From Kutzneria sp036403095 (lineage in GTDB: Bacteria; Actinomycetota; Actinomycetes; Mycobacteriales; Pseudonocardiaceae): 64,000 nucleotides of DNA. The stretch spans positions 18,877-82,876 of the forward strand of contig DASWRQ010000303.1 of NCBI GenBank assembly GCA_036403095.1, in the 5' to 3' direction. The position numbers were made by a program, and so were the translations under genes. Shown here piece after piece: positions 42,690 through 51,480 of the stretch (position 1 is the stretch's first letter; each line of letters opens with the position of its first letter). The notes below the pieces were generated by a model, which worked only from the letters and a program-made list of their open reading frames with translations, had not been told where the DNA came from and searched no databases.

Positions 42690-43037
42690 TCACTTCGGCT
42701 GGTAGGGGGAGTTCATGTCCTGCGCGAGCCAGCCGAACTGCTCGTAGTACTTGTCGTCCTGGGCCTCGTAGACCTTGGCCGTCTTGTCCAACGCCTCGCT
42801 GACCTCGCCGAAGCGGGCGGAGCCTGCCCGCAGCTTGTCCCGGACGACGCTCAGCGACTCGTTGTAGTCGCCCACGACGCCGGACAGGCCACCGAGCAGA
42901 CCGAGGTCGAACGCGCCGAGCTGCCACTCCGGCGTCTCGTTGAGCGCGAGGCGCTGGAATCGCTCGCGGGCGTCGTCGAACGCCTGCTGCGCATGGCGCA
43001 GCGACTCCGGGACGACCTCGTAGCCATCGTTGCTCAT
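42690..43037 (-). CDS. EspC/DUF2580-like ESX-associated protein
   Basis: 115 aa from ATG 43037. Helical hairpin protein starting EVVPESLRHAQQAFDDARER, the pattern of EspC-like (T7SS excreted factor) proteins, with the second helix VRDKLRAGSARFGEVSEALD and a Y-x-x-x-(D/E)-like C-terminal YEAQDDKYYEQF resembling the type VII export signal. Usually co-secreted with WXG partners, and here it precedes one. Confidence 0.75.
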   Translation of the reverse strand: MSNDGYEVVPESLRHAQQAFDDARERFQRLALNETPEWQLGAFDLGLLGGLSGVVGDYNESLSVVRDKLRAGSARFGEVSEALDKTAKVYEAQDDKYYEQFGWLAQDMNSPYQPK

Positions 43038-43053
43038 TGACGTTTCCCCCTGC

Positions 43054-43359
43054 TCACTGCACCTTGGGCGCGGTCGCCAGCTCTCGCGCCGCCTCGGCCC
43101 GGGCCACCGACTCCGCGTGGTGGATGGCCGCCATCACCTGCGCGCCGAGCGCCCGGCCGACCGTGGTCGGCAAGGCCCGCGGATCGAGGTTCACGGCGAT
43201 CAAGTCGCCGGCCCAGGTCACCGTGACAGTGCCGATGTCGGGCTCGATGTCCACGGTGTGCGGCCGGCTCAGCGCGGCCTGCACAAGCTCGCGGGTCCGC
43301 CCGATGTCGGCGTCGATCTCCTCGGACAGCGCGTAGATCTCGTTGTAGCTGGTCACCAC
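43054..43359 (-). CDS. YbaB/EbfC-family protein
   Basis: 101 aa. The short helix-strand-strand-helix pattern with TVTVTWAGDLIAVNLDPRAL matches YbaB/EbfC dimeric nucleoid-associated proteins, which actinomycetes often encode beside ESX genes. Its start overlaps the end of the preceding longer YbaB-like gene by 7 nt. It may bind DNA or act as a chaperone-like accessory for the cassette. Confidence 0.75.
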   Translation of the reverse strand: MVTSYNEIYALSEEIDADIGRTRELVQAALSRPHTVDIEPDIGTVTVTWAGDLIAVNLDPRALPTTVGRALGAQVMAAIHHAESVARAEAARELATAPKVQ

Positions 43360-43841
43360 GTCACCTGCTGGTCGCCGGGCTCGTCGTCGAGGAAGTCGAT
43401 CTCGTCGAAGTCGGCCTGCTCGTCCGCGTTCTGCTGCGCGACGGGATGAGCGCCCTCGGCCGGCGGCTCACTGGGCGGTGGTCCGAAGGCCGGCGGCACG
43501 AAGGACGGCGGCCGCACAGCACGCGGCACAGGCTGTGGCGGCTGGAGAGCCTGGGCCGCACCGGTCTGCGCGGCCATCGCGGCCCGTGCCTTGGCGCAGC
43601 GCACCGCCTCGACGATCGCGGCGCTGAGCGCCGGCGCGTCGTCAGGAGTCCGCCGCCGGTCAGTGATCGCCAGTCCCAGCAACACACCCGTACCGTCCAC
43701 AGTGGCCTGCACCTGGCCGTCACGGGAGGTCTCGGTCAGCCGCACACCGGCCAGCACCTGGCCGGCCTCGACCAGCCGGGCCCGCAGCTGCGATGTGTCG
43801 ACCGGCTCGATACCCAGCGACCGCAGCACATCCTCACTCAT
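43353..43841 (-). CDS. YbaB/EbfC-like protein with Pro-rich acidic tail
   Basis: 162 aa from ATG 43841, preceded by GGGGAG. Residues 1-95 follow the YbaB pattern (QVQATVDGTGVLLGLAITDR). The tail is Pro/Ala-rich (PPQPVPRAVRPPSFVPPAFG) and ends acidic (DEQADFDEIDFLDDEPGD), suggesting a flexible adaptor. An upstream start at 43886 would add a lipoprotein-like sequence, but the ribosome site favours 43841. First gene of the five-gene cassette. Confidence 0.72.
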   Translation of the reverse strand: MSEDVLRSLGIEPVDTSQLRARLVEAGQVLAGVRLTETSRDGQVQATVDGTGVLLGLAITDRRRTPDDAPALSAAIVEAVRCAKARAAMAAQTGAAQALQPPQPVPRAVRPPSFVPPAFGPPPSEPPAEGAHPVAQQNADEQADFDEIDFLDDEPGDQQVTW

Positions 43842-44314
43842 CAAGCACCCGCTCCCCAGAACACACGCGGTGACTATAAGGCACACGCACGGTGAGCGGG
43901 ACCGAATTGGCGAAGGGCCCGCCCGCGCCGGGCAACCAGCGCGCGGGCGGGCCGGGTGGAGATCGTGAGCGATCCGGCTCGCGGGCTGGGGAACCCGTCG
44001 AGCCGGACGGCGCCGGCGAATGGAGGCGAAGCGCCCCTCGCCTCCTCCCCCCTACGGGCCGCCGGCACGACCTCACGACCGTCCAGGCGTCCCAGCATTC
44101 CACCAAAGCCAACTCGCAACACCGTTACCAGTGGCACCATCACTCGAACAGAAGCAAGCCGCTGAGTCGGGCCCACTCAGCAATTGGTTGGCTGATACAC
44201 CCAGCTCACGGTCAGTGAATCGCTTCGAGCCGGTGCGAAAGGTTGCGCACGACAGGCTCCAGCTGGTTTCACCAGTCGTATCCGTGTCCGCGCCACCTCA
44301 GTTAGGCTCGGCGG
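43842..44314. other. 473-nt non-coding gap with three strong stem-loops
   Basis: Between divergent gene starts. Three hairpins follow each other: 43916-43928/43941-43953 (13 bp perfect), 43973-43985/43994-44007 (13 bp with one bulge at 43998) and 44022-44029/44038-44045 (8 bp perfect). The remaining 270 nt to the XRE start are less GC-rich and hold no convincing ORF. The region must include both promoters. The stem-loop cluster could be terminators of a lost gene or a structured RNA; it matches no riboswitch I recognise. Confidence 0.6.
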
Positions 44315-45034
44315 ATGGGGACACCAGGCGAGCCGGGGCCGCTGGCGGCGAAGATCCAGGCGTTGTTCGCCCGACAGCTGCGCCCCGTCTCCGACCACCA
44401 GCACGCCCGCGACGTGGCCGCCGCCGGCAACCCGCACGTCCCGCGCCGGCGCATCGAGTACAGCCACAGCGCGGTGGCCCGCGCCATCGGCTCGACCGAC
44501 ACCTACGTCACCCAGCTGCGCTACGGCCAGCGGGACAACCCGAACCTCAAGCTCATCCAGAAGCTGGCCGACTTCTTCGGGGTCGACGTCACGTACCTGG
44601 TCAAGGACGAGATCCCGGTCGGCGACCTGCCGCTGTACCTGAAACAGCCGTCCGTGCGGGACCGGGTGAACAACCTGTTCGACAAGGTCCGGCCGAACGG
44701 GCCGGCCGCGCCGCCGTACACCGACGACGCGGTGGCCGCGGCGATCGGCGTGGACGTGGCGCAGCTGCGCCGGGTCCGCGACGGCTCCGAGGACGACCCG
44801 GGGCTCAAGCTGCTCCAGGCGCTCGCGGAGCACTTCGGCGTGCCCGCCGCCTATCTCACCGACACCGACGCCAAGCTGATCGCGAGCGTGTCCGAGCAGC
44901 TCGACCTGCTCGCCGACCTGATGCCGATGGCCGCCCGCCAGCTCGGCGACACGTCATCGCTCAGCGTGCTCGCCGCGGTGCTGCGTCACGTCCGCGAGCG
45001 CGACGCCGAGCAGGCCGGCGAGCCCGAGGCCTGA
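44315..45034 (+). CDS. XRE-family regulator with two HTH-like domains
   Basis: 239 aa. First HTH at about 48-90 (SHSAVARAIGSTDTYVTQLR, then LKLIQKLADFFGVDVTYLV). A second, shorter HTH-like segment follows at about 128-175 (DAVAAAIGVDVAQLRRVRDG, LKLLQALAEHFGVPAAYL). It heads a plus-strand operon with the ImmA-like protease (29-nt gap). XRE/ImmA pairs are classical: the metalloprotease cleaves the repressor, so this is the probable substrate. Confidence 0.85.
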   Translation: MGTPGEPGPLAAKIQALFARQLRPVSDHQHARDVAAAGNPHVPRRRIEYSHSAVARAIGSTDTYVTQLRYGQRDNPNLKLIQKLADFFGVDVTYLVKDEIPVGDLPLYLKQPSVRDRVNNLFDKVRPNGPAAPPYTDDAVAAAIGVDVAQLRRVRDGSEDDPGLKLLQALAEHFGVPAAYLTDTDAKLIASVSEQLDLLADLMPMAARQLGDTSSLSVLAAVLRHVRERDAEQAGEPEA

Positions 45035-45063
45035 GCCGAGCACCATTACTTGGGGGTATTCCG

Positions 45064-45654
45064 TTGCGTTTCACGTCGTGGTTGCGCCGGGGCCACCGGC
45101 AGCGGCAGGTCACGCGGGCCGTCCGGGACCTGCTCGCGGTCGTGCCCGTCGGCACCGACCTGGAGGAGTTCGTCCGGCGGCTGGCCGCGTCCCGCGACCG
45201 CCCGGTGAGCCTGGTGCCGTTCTGCGAGGTGGTGCCGGACGTGGCGGCGCCGTTCTCCGGCCTGTGGGTCAAGGCTCCCCGGCTCGACTGCATCGTGTAC
45301 GACGACACCGCGCCGCAGGCCACCCAGCGCCACGCCGTGTTCCACGAGGTGGCGCACATGGTGCTCGGCCATCTGTCCACAGAGGACCTGGGCGGCCTGC
45401 AGCTGCGGCTGATGTCCGCGCTGCTGCCCGATCTCCAGCCGGAGGTGATCCAGCGGACCGTGCGGGCCGGGCTGTGCCGATCCAGCTGCGGCTACGTGGA
45501 CGAGTAGGAGGAGGCGGCCGAGCGGTTCGCCACCGAACTGGCGCTGCGCGTGTCGCGCGCCCACCTGATCCACCCGATCCCGCCGCCGGACCCGGCCGAC
45601 CTCGAGGTGATCGCCCGCTTCATGTCGACGCTCGGACCGCGGACGTGTAAATGA
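45064..45654 (+). pseudogene. ImmA/IrrE-like Zn metalloprotease with an in-frame amber codon
   Basis: TTG 45064 start with GGGGGT upstream. Zinc motif HEVAH in HAVFHEVAHMVLGHLS. A TAG at 45505-45507 interrupts the frame after GYVDE, but the same frame continues for 48 codons with the expected family end (EEAAERFATELALRVSRAHL and IARFMSTLGPRTCK) to TGA 45652. GAG to TAG would be a single change. The shortened 147-aa product keeps the zinc site but loses the C-terminal helix whose Glu normally helps bind metal. Either a recent nonsense mutation or an assembly error. Confidence 0.75.
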
Positions 45655-45667
45655 ACACGGCGCATCA

Positions 45668-46962
45668 ATGAACACGCCCATGAACCTGGCGGCCGCGGTG
45701 CCGATCGGCGCGGCGACGTCGCTGATCGCCGTGATCACCGTGCTGCACCGGCTGGCCCAGGGCGGCCGCACACCCCAACTGCGGGCGTTGGCCCTGGGCG
45801 CGCTGTTCGCCTTCGCCGCCTCGGCCGTGCGCATGCCGTCCGTGTCGGCCCACCTGGTCGTCGGCGATGCCAACATCACCTGGCCGGCGCACATCGTCAC
45901 CGGCATCATGTGCCAGTACTTCATGCTCTGCTACGTCTACTTCACACTCGACGAGCCGGAGGTGTCGGCCCGGCGGATGTCCCGGCACCTCAAGGGTGTG
46001 CTGATCTCCTGCACCGTCTTCATCGGGTTGTTCGCGCTGGCCCCGCACGCGCGGGACTTCGACTTCGGGCCGCAGGGCCGGTTCATGGCCGGCGGCCCGG
46101 CCGACTCGCCGGTCGGACCGATCACCTGGCTGCTGCTGGCCGGCTATCTGGTGTACCCGTTGCAGGAGCTGGTGCGGGTCAACCTGCGCTGGGCCCGCAA
46201 GGCCGCGTCGATCCGGTGGCTGGCGATCACGCTGTGATCTACTCGCTGGGCGCGCTGATCTCCATCATCACCGACGTGCACGTGGCCGGCTACCAGATCG
46301 CGTTGCTCAGCGGGGTCGTGCCGCCGTGGTCGCAGGGACAGGTGGAGAGCTGGCCGATCGCCGTCGCCGGCACGTGCACGATGCTCGGGCTGTCGGCCAT
46401 CGGGCTGTACTCCGTGCTGACGTCCAGCCCGTACCTGCAACCGGTGCGGAACGTGTTGCACAGCATACGATTGTGGTGGCAGTACTGCCGCGCCTACGTC
46501 GCCCTCTATCCACTGTGGTCGGAGCTGTGGCGCACGCTGCCGGCCGAGGCGCTCGACCCGTCCCGTTCCCGCCTGGCCGACCTGTTCCGCCTGCGGGCCA
46601 AGCACAATCTCTACCGCCGCACGATCGAACTGGCCGACTTCCAGCAGTCGCTGCGCCGGTTCACGCCGCCACGGACCTACCTCGACGCCGAATCCACCGG
46701 CCGGGAAAGGGGGTTGACCGGTGACGTGCTGGACGCCGCGGTCGACGCCGCCGGCCTCGCGGTCGGCCGGGCCGCCTGTCTGGCCAATCGGCCCCGGCGG
46801 ATCGCGGCGTCTGTGCCGCCGGCCAGCCGCACCGAGGACGGCACGGCGGCGCAGGAGGCGCGGCGCTGGCTGCTCATCTCCGACCTGTACTTCCACTCCC
46901 CCGTCGTCGCGGAAGTCCTGGCCGCGCCGGCGGCGGTGCTCGAGCGAGGAGACGTTTCTTGA
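45668..46962 (+). pseudogene. MAB_1171c-like (DUF6545) multi-pass membrane protein, frameshifted
   Basis: The N-terminal part (MNTPMNLAAAVPIGAATSLI) runs to a TGA at 46235; the continuation starts one frame over at GTG 46234 (VIYSLGALISIITDVHVAGY) and ends at 46960. Restoring one G (acgctg-g-tgatc) rejoins WLAITL to VIYSLG exactly. The rejoined protein of about 430 aa has about seven membrane segments and a soluble C-terminus (RLADLFRLRAKHNLYRRTIE), fitting the MAB_1171c 'putative transporter' family commonly found after XRE and ImmA genes. A duplicated ATGAACACG (45651 and 45668) gives a decoy 6-codon frame before the start. Confidence 0.7.
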
Positions 46963-47904
46963 AGGTCCTGGTGGTTGGCGGCACGGGGTTTGTCGGCCAC
47001 CACATCGTCCACACGCTGCTCGAGCAGGGACACGAAGTTTCCGTGCTGGGCCGCACCCCGTCGGAGCACCTGCCGGCGCGGCCGTCTTCCACGCCGGCGA
47101 CGTGAACCGGCTCACCGACGAGGAGCTCACCTCGTTACTGGCCGGCCATGACGGCGTGGTGCATGCCGCGACGGCCGCGGTCTACTCGCCGCTGGACGTC
47201 GACACGACCGCGTACTACCGCGCCAGCAACGTGGAACCGGTGGTGCGGTTGGCGGCGGCGGCCCGGCGCGCCGGGTGCGACCGGGCGGTGCTGCTCGGCA
47301 GCTTCTACGCGACGATGCACCGCGAGCGCCCCGAATCCCTTGTGCTCGGTGGAAGTCCCTACATCCAGAGCCGGCTCGAGCAGGCGTCGCTGGCGCGGCG
47401 CGCGGCCGGCGACGAGATGTCGCTGGCCGTGCTGGAATTGCCGTACGTCCTCGGGCACACGCCCGGCCGGTTCTCGGCGTTCGTGCCGCAGCTGGAGCAA
47501 TTGGCCCGGGGCAAGGGAGTCGTCGTCTACCCCGGCGACGTGGCGGTGGCCGCGGTGTCGGAGGTGGCCGCTGCCGCGGTGCCGCGCTGGACAAGCGCGC
47601 CGACGGCGATTTCCCCATCGCCACGGCCAATGTGGGCTGGGCGCGCCTGATGCGCGGCTTCGCCGCAGCGGGCGGCCATGCGCCGCAACGGGTCTGGCGG
47701 CTCAGCCGACGGGAGACCGCGCTGTTCGTCCGGTATCGCCTGCTCCGCACCCGCAAGGACGGCGTCCGGGTGGGGCTCGACCCGGCCATGATGGGCCGGC
47801 TGCACGCCGACGGCATGACGGTCGACACCGAGGCGGCGGTCCAAGCGTTGGGCATCACCCACGCCGACCTGGACCAAGCGATCCGGGACACCGCTCGCGA
47901 CTGA
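46959..47904 (+). pseudogene. NAD-dependent epimerase/dehydratase-like gene with two frameshifts
   Basis: TTG 46959 overlaps the previous stop and has GAGGAG upstream. It begins KVLVVGGTGFVGHHIVHTLL, the GxxGxxG Rossmann start of extended SDRs. The frame is lost near 47080 (LPA to GAAVFHAGDVNRL), continues as GVVHAATAAVYSPLDVDTTA and LLGSFYATMHRERPESLV, then shifts again near 47585 (AAAV to ALDKRADGDFPIATANVGWA). All parts are collinear, so the ancestor was one protein of about 315 aa. Predicted role: NAD(P)-linked modification of a nucleotide sugar or a related small molecule. Confidence 0.72.
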
Positions 47905-48004
47905 GCTCGGCATATTACCATCAGTAGCGGCTCGCAAACCATGAGTTGGTGGTCACAGTTGCGCCGTGTGGACGAGCCGTTACCGAGGGGTAGATAGTTC
48001 GTAT

Positions 48005-51000
48005 ATGCAACCAACTGGGGAAGCCAAGCTTCGCACATATGTCAATGAGGGCCGCCTGGCCGAGGTGCTTGCCGCCGACCCCTCGCTGCGGGCCGCCATG
48101 CCGGAGCCGGCGGCCAGCGCGGTGATCAGGAATGCGAGCACTCCTCTACACCGTCAGGTCGAGACCGCGCTGACCGCCTACGCGGACCGTCCGGCGCTGG
48201 CCGACCGGGCCACCGAGCCGGTGCTGGATCCCGCGACCGGCCGCACCACGCTGCGTCTGCTGCCGCGCTACGACTCCATCACCTATCGCGAGGTGCGGGA
48301 CCGGGTCGCCGCGATCGCCGCGGACTGGCGCGAGCACGGGCTCGAACCGGGCGACATCGTCTGCACACTGGGTTTCACCAGCGGCGACTACACCGTGGTC
48401 GACCTGGCCTGCCTGCACAGCGGCGCGGTGGCCGTGCCGCTGCAGAACTCCGCGACCGCCGCGCATCTGAAGCCGATCGTCACCGAGGCCGAGCCGGTCA
48501 TCGTCGCCACCAGCATCGAACTGGTCGAGCTGGCCGTCGAGGCCACCGCCGAACTGGCCTCGCTGCGTCGCGTGATCGTGTTCGACTACCACCCCGATGT
48601 CGACGACCAGCGGGAGATGTTCGAAGCGGCGCAGCGTCGTCTGGCCGAGAGCGACCGCCCTGTCGTTCTCGACTCGCTGACCGACGTGCTCGCCAGCGGC
48701 CGCACTCTGCCGGCCCGACCGGCCCACGAGTGGGACGCCGACGAGCTGGCGCTGCTGGTCTACACCTCCGGCAGCACCGGCGCGCCCAAGGGCGCGATGT
48801 ACCCGGCGCGGCTGGTCGGCGGCCTGTGGCGGGGTTGGTTCCTGGAGGACGGCGCCCATCCCGCCATCGGCCTGAGCTACATGCCGATGAGCCACGTCGC
48901 CGGCCGGGCCATGCTGATCAAGTCGCTGTCCAACGGCGGCACCACCCACTTCACCGCGCGCAGCGACCTTTCCACGCTGTTCGAGGACATCGAGCTGGCC
49001 CGCCCGTCCGAGCTGATGCTCGCGCCTCGGGTGTGCGAAATGCTCTACCAGCGGCACCGCGGCGAGGACCTCGCCGAGCTGCGCCGGACCTTCCTCGGCG
49101 GGCGCGTGGTCTGGGCCGCCACCGGCTCGGCGCCGCTGTCGGCCGAGACCGCCGCGTTCGTCACCGCCTGCCTCGGTTTCCCGCTCATCGACGCCTTCGG
49201 CTCCACCGAGGCCGGCGCGATCATGATCGACGGCGTGGTGGCGCGGCCGCCGATCATCGACTACCGGCTGGACGACGTGCCGGAACTGGGCTACTTCCAC
49301 ACCGACAGCCCGTATCCGCGCGGCGAGCTGCAGCTCAGGACGGCGACGATCATTCCGGGCTACTACAAGCGGCCTGAGCTCAACGCCGAGTTCTTCACCG
49401 AGGACGGCTTCTACCGCAGCGGCGACATCATGGCCGAGACGTCACCGGGCCACCTGGTGTACGTGGACCGCCGCAAGAACGTGCTCAAGCTGTCCCAGGG
49501 CGAGTTCGTCGCGGTGTCCAAATTGGACGCTCTGTACGCGGCGAGCCCGCTGGTGCGGCAGATCTACGTCTACGGCAGCAGCGAGCGGTCCTATCTGCTC
49601 GCCGTGGTCGTGCCGGCGGACGGCGCGTCGCGTTCGGACATCGCCGCCTCGTTGCGGGAGATCGCTCGCGAGGCCGGGCTCAACTCGTACGAGATCCCCC
49701 GCGACTTCCTGATCGAGACCGAGCCGTTCAGCACGGAGAACGGGCTGCTGTCGGACATCCGCAAGCTGATGCGGCCGCGGCTGAAGGACCGCTACGGCGA
49801 TCGCCTCGAAGAGCTGTATGCCTCGCTGGCCGAGCGGGAAACCGGTGAGCTGGAGCAGCTGCGCCAGGCCGGGCGGCAGCAGCCTGTGCTGACCGCCGTG
49901 CTGCGGGCCGCACAGGCCGTGCTCGGCAGCTCCGCCGGCGTGCCGTCGCCCGACTCGCACTTCACCGACCTCGGCGGCGATTCGCTGTCCGCTCTGACGT
50001 ATTCCACCCTGCTCAAGGAGATCTTCCAGGTCGACGTGCCCGTGGGCGTCGTCATCAGCGCCGCGAACACGCTGCGCCGGCTGGCCGAGATCATCCAGTC
50101 CGAGGTGGCGTCCGGCTCTTCGCGGCCGACCTTCGCCACCGTGCACGGCGGTTCCGAGGCTCGCGCCGCCGATCTGAAGCTGGCCAGGTTCATCGACGCC
50201 GCCACCCTGGCCGCCGCCCCCTCGCTGCCGCTGCCTTCCGGTCCTATCAGGACTGTCTTGTTGACCGGGGCCAACGGCTACCTCGGCCGGTTCATCTGTC
50301 TGGAGTGGTTGGAGCGACTGTCTTCCGTCGGCGGCAAGCTGATCTGCATCGTCCGCGGCCGTGACGCCGCCGCCGCGGCCGCACGTCTCGAGGACGCCTT
50401 CGACAGCGGCGATCCCGCCTTGCTCCAGCACTACCGCTCGCTAGCCGCCTCGCACCTCGAAGTCCTAGCAGGCGACATCGGGGAGCCCGACCTGGGCCTG
50501 GACGCCCAGACCTGGCAGCGCCTCGCCGACACCGTCGACTTCATCTCGCACCCCGCCGCCCTCGTCAACCATGTGCTGCCGTACGACCAGCTTTTCGGGC
50601 CCAACGTCGTCGGCACCGCCGAGCTCATTCGGCTGGCTCTGACCACGCGGCTGAAGCCCATCACCTACCTGTCCACCGTCGCCGTGATCTCCGGCGACGC
50701 CGCGATCGCCGACGAGGATTCCGACATCCGCGTCACCAATCCCGTGCGCCCCATCGATGACGGCTACGCCACCGGCTATGCCACCAGCAAGTGGGCCGGC
50801 GAGGTCCTGCTGCGCGAGGCGTTCGACCTCTGCGCCCTGCCCGTCGCCGTCTTCCGTTCCGACATGATCCTCGCCCACAGCCGCTATCGGGGCCAGCTCA
50901 ACGTTCCCGACGTCTTCACCCGGCTACTGCTCAGCCTCATCCTCACCGGCATCGCCCCCGAGTCCTTCTATCTCCCCGATTCCGGCCCCGCCCACTACGA

Positions 51001-51424
51001 CGGCCTGCCCGCCGACTTCACCGCCGAGGCCATCACCGCCATCGGCGCCGAGACGGTGTCCGGCTACCGCACCTTCAACGTGCTCAACCCCCATGCCGAC
51101 GGCATTTCCCTCGACGTCATCGTCGACTGGCTCGTCGAGGCCGGCAACCCCATCACCCGCATCGCGGACTACGGCGCCTGGTTCACTCGCCTGGAGCAAG
51201 CCATCCGCGCCCTCCCCGAACTTCAGCGCCAGCACTCCCTACTCCCCTTGCTGGCCGCCTTCGCGGCGCCTTCCGTGGCCGTCAACGGCGCCGGCGTCCC
51301 CGCCACGCGCTTCCAGGCCGCCGTCCAGGCCGCCAAGATCGGTCCCGACAAGGACATCCCCCACATCACCGCCGACCTCATCCGCAAGTACGCCGACGAT
51401 CTCCGTTCCCTGGGCCTGATCTGA
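48005..51424 (+). CDS. car: Carboxylic acid reductase (adenylation-thiolation-reductase)
   Basis: 1139 aa. Adenylation domain about 60-620 (LVYTSGSTGAPKGAMYPARL, GSTEAGAIM, YRSGDIMAE, RRKNVLKLSQGEFVAVSKLD), carrier domain with phosphopantetheine Ser660 in DLGGDSLSAL, and reductase domain about 740-1139 with the NADPH motif VLLTGANGYLGRFICLEWL, Tyr925 and Lys929 in GYATSK. It activates a carboxylic acid with ATP, loads it on the carrier arm and reduces it to an aldehyde. Full-length, unlike the three broken genes before it; needs a phosphopantetheinyl transferase from elsewhere. The ribosome site is weak. It may supply a fatty or aryl aldehyde to the adjacent cluster. Confidence 0.92.
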   Translation: MQPTGEAKLRTYVNEGRLAEVLAADPSLRAAMPEPAASAVIRNASTPLHRQVETALTAYADRPALADRATEPVLDPATGRTTLRLLPRYDSITYREVRDRVAAIAADWREHGLEPGDIVCTLGFTSGDYTVVDLACLHSGAVAVPLQNSATAAHLKPIVTEAEPVIVATSIELVELAVEATAELASLRRVIVFDYHPDVDDQREMFEAAQRRLAESDRPVVLDSLTDVLASGRTLPARPAHEWDADELALLVYTSGSTGAPKGAMYPARLVGGLWRGWFLEDGAHPAIGLSYMPMSHVAGRAMLIKSLSNGGTTHFTARSDLSTLFEDIELARPSELMLAPRVCEMLYQRHRGEDLAELRRTFLGGRVVWAATGSAPLSAETAAFVTACLGFPLIDAFGSTEAGAIMIDGVVARPPIIDYRLDDVPELGYFHTDSPYPRGELQLRTATIIPGYYKRPELNAEFFTEDGFYRSGDIMAETSPGHLVYVDRRKNVLKLSQGEFVAVSKLDALYAASPLVRQIYVYGSSERSYLLAVVVPADGASRSDIAASLREIAREAGLNSYEIPRDFLIETEPFSTENGLLSDIRKLMRPRLKDRYGDRLEELYASLAERETGELEQLRQAGRQQPVLTAVLRAAQAVLGSSAGVPSPDSHFTDLGGDSLSALTYSTLLKEIFQVDVPVGVVISAANTLRRLAEIIQSEVASGSSRPTFATVHGGSEARAADLKLARFIDAATLAAAPSLPLPSGPIRTVLLTGANGYLGRFICLEWLERLSSVGGKLICIVRGRDAAAAAARLEDAFDSGDPALLQHYRSLAASHLEVLAGDIGEPDLGLDAQTWQRLADTVDFISHPAALVNHVLPYDQLFGPNVVGTAELIRLALTTRLKPITYLSTVAVISGDAAIADEDSDIRVTNPVRPIDDGYATGYATSKWAGEVLLREAFDLCALPVAVFRSDMILAHSRYRGQLNVPDVFTRLLLSLILTGIAPESFYLPDSGPAHYDGLPADFTAEAITAIGAETVSGYRTFNVLNPHADGISLDVIVDWLVEAGNPITRIADYGAWFTRLEQAIRALPELQRQHSLLPLLAAFAAPSVAVNGAGVPATRFQAAVQAAKIGPDKDIPHITADLIRKYADDLRSLGLI

Positions 51425-51431
51425 CCCCCGC

Positions 51432-51468
51432 ATCGGTCCGGCCTGGCATGATCCAGGCCGGAACCGAT
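51432..51468. terminator. Long hairpin after the carboxylic acid reductase gene
   Basis: Left arm 51432-51446 and right arm 51453-51468 pair over 15 bp with a single bulged T, around a 6-nt loop (catgat). It starts 8 nt after the reductase stop. The loop contains an ATG (51448) that is in frame with the next gene. Confidence 0.75.
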
Positions 51469-51480
51469 TGGGGTGAGGGA

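Noticed and set aside
43973..44007. A c-di-AMP (ydaO-type) riboswitch suggested by the ggggaaccc loop
   Set aside because: The other conserved blocks of that riboswitch, such as GGGUGAAU, are not found nearby.
45505..45507. Programmed recoding of TAG (for example pyrrolysine)
   Set aside because: No recoding machinery is visible and neighbouring genes also carry lesions, so a nonsense mutation or error is simpler.
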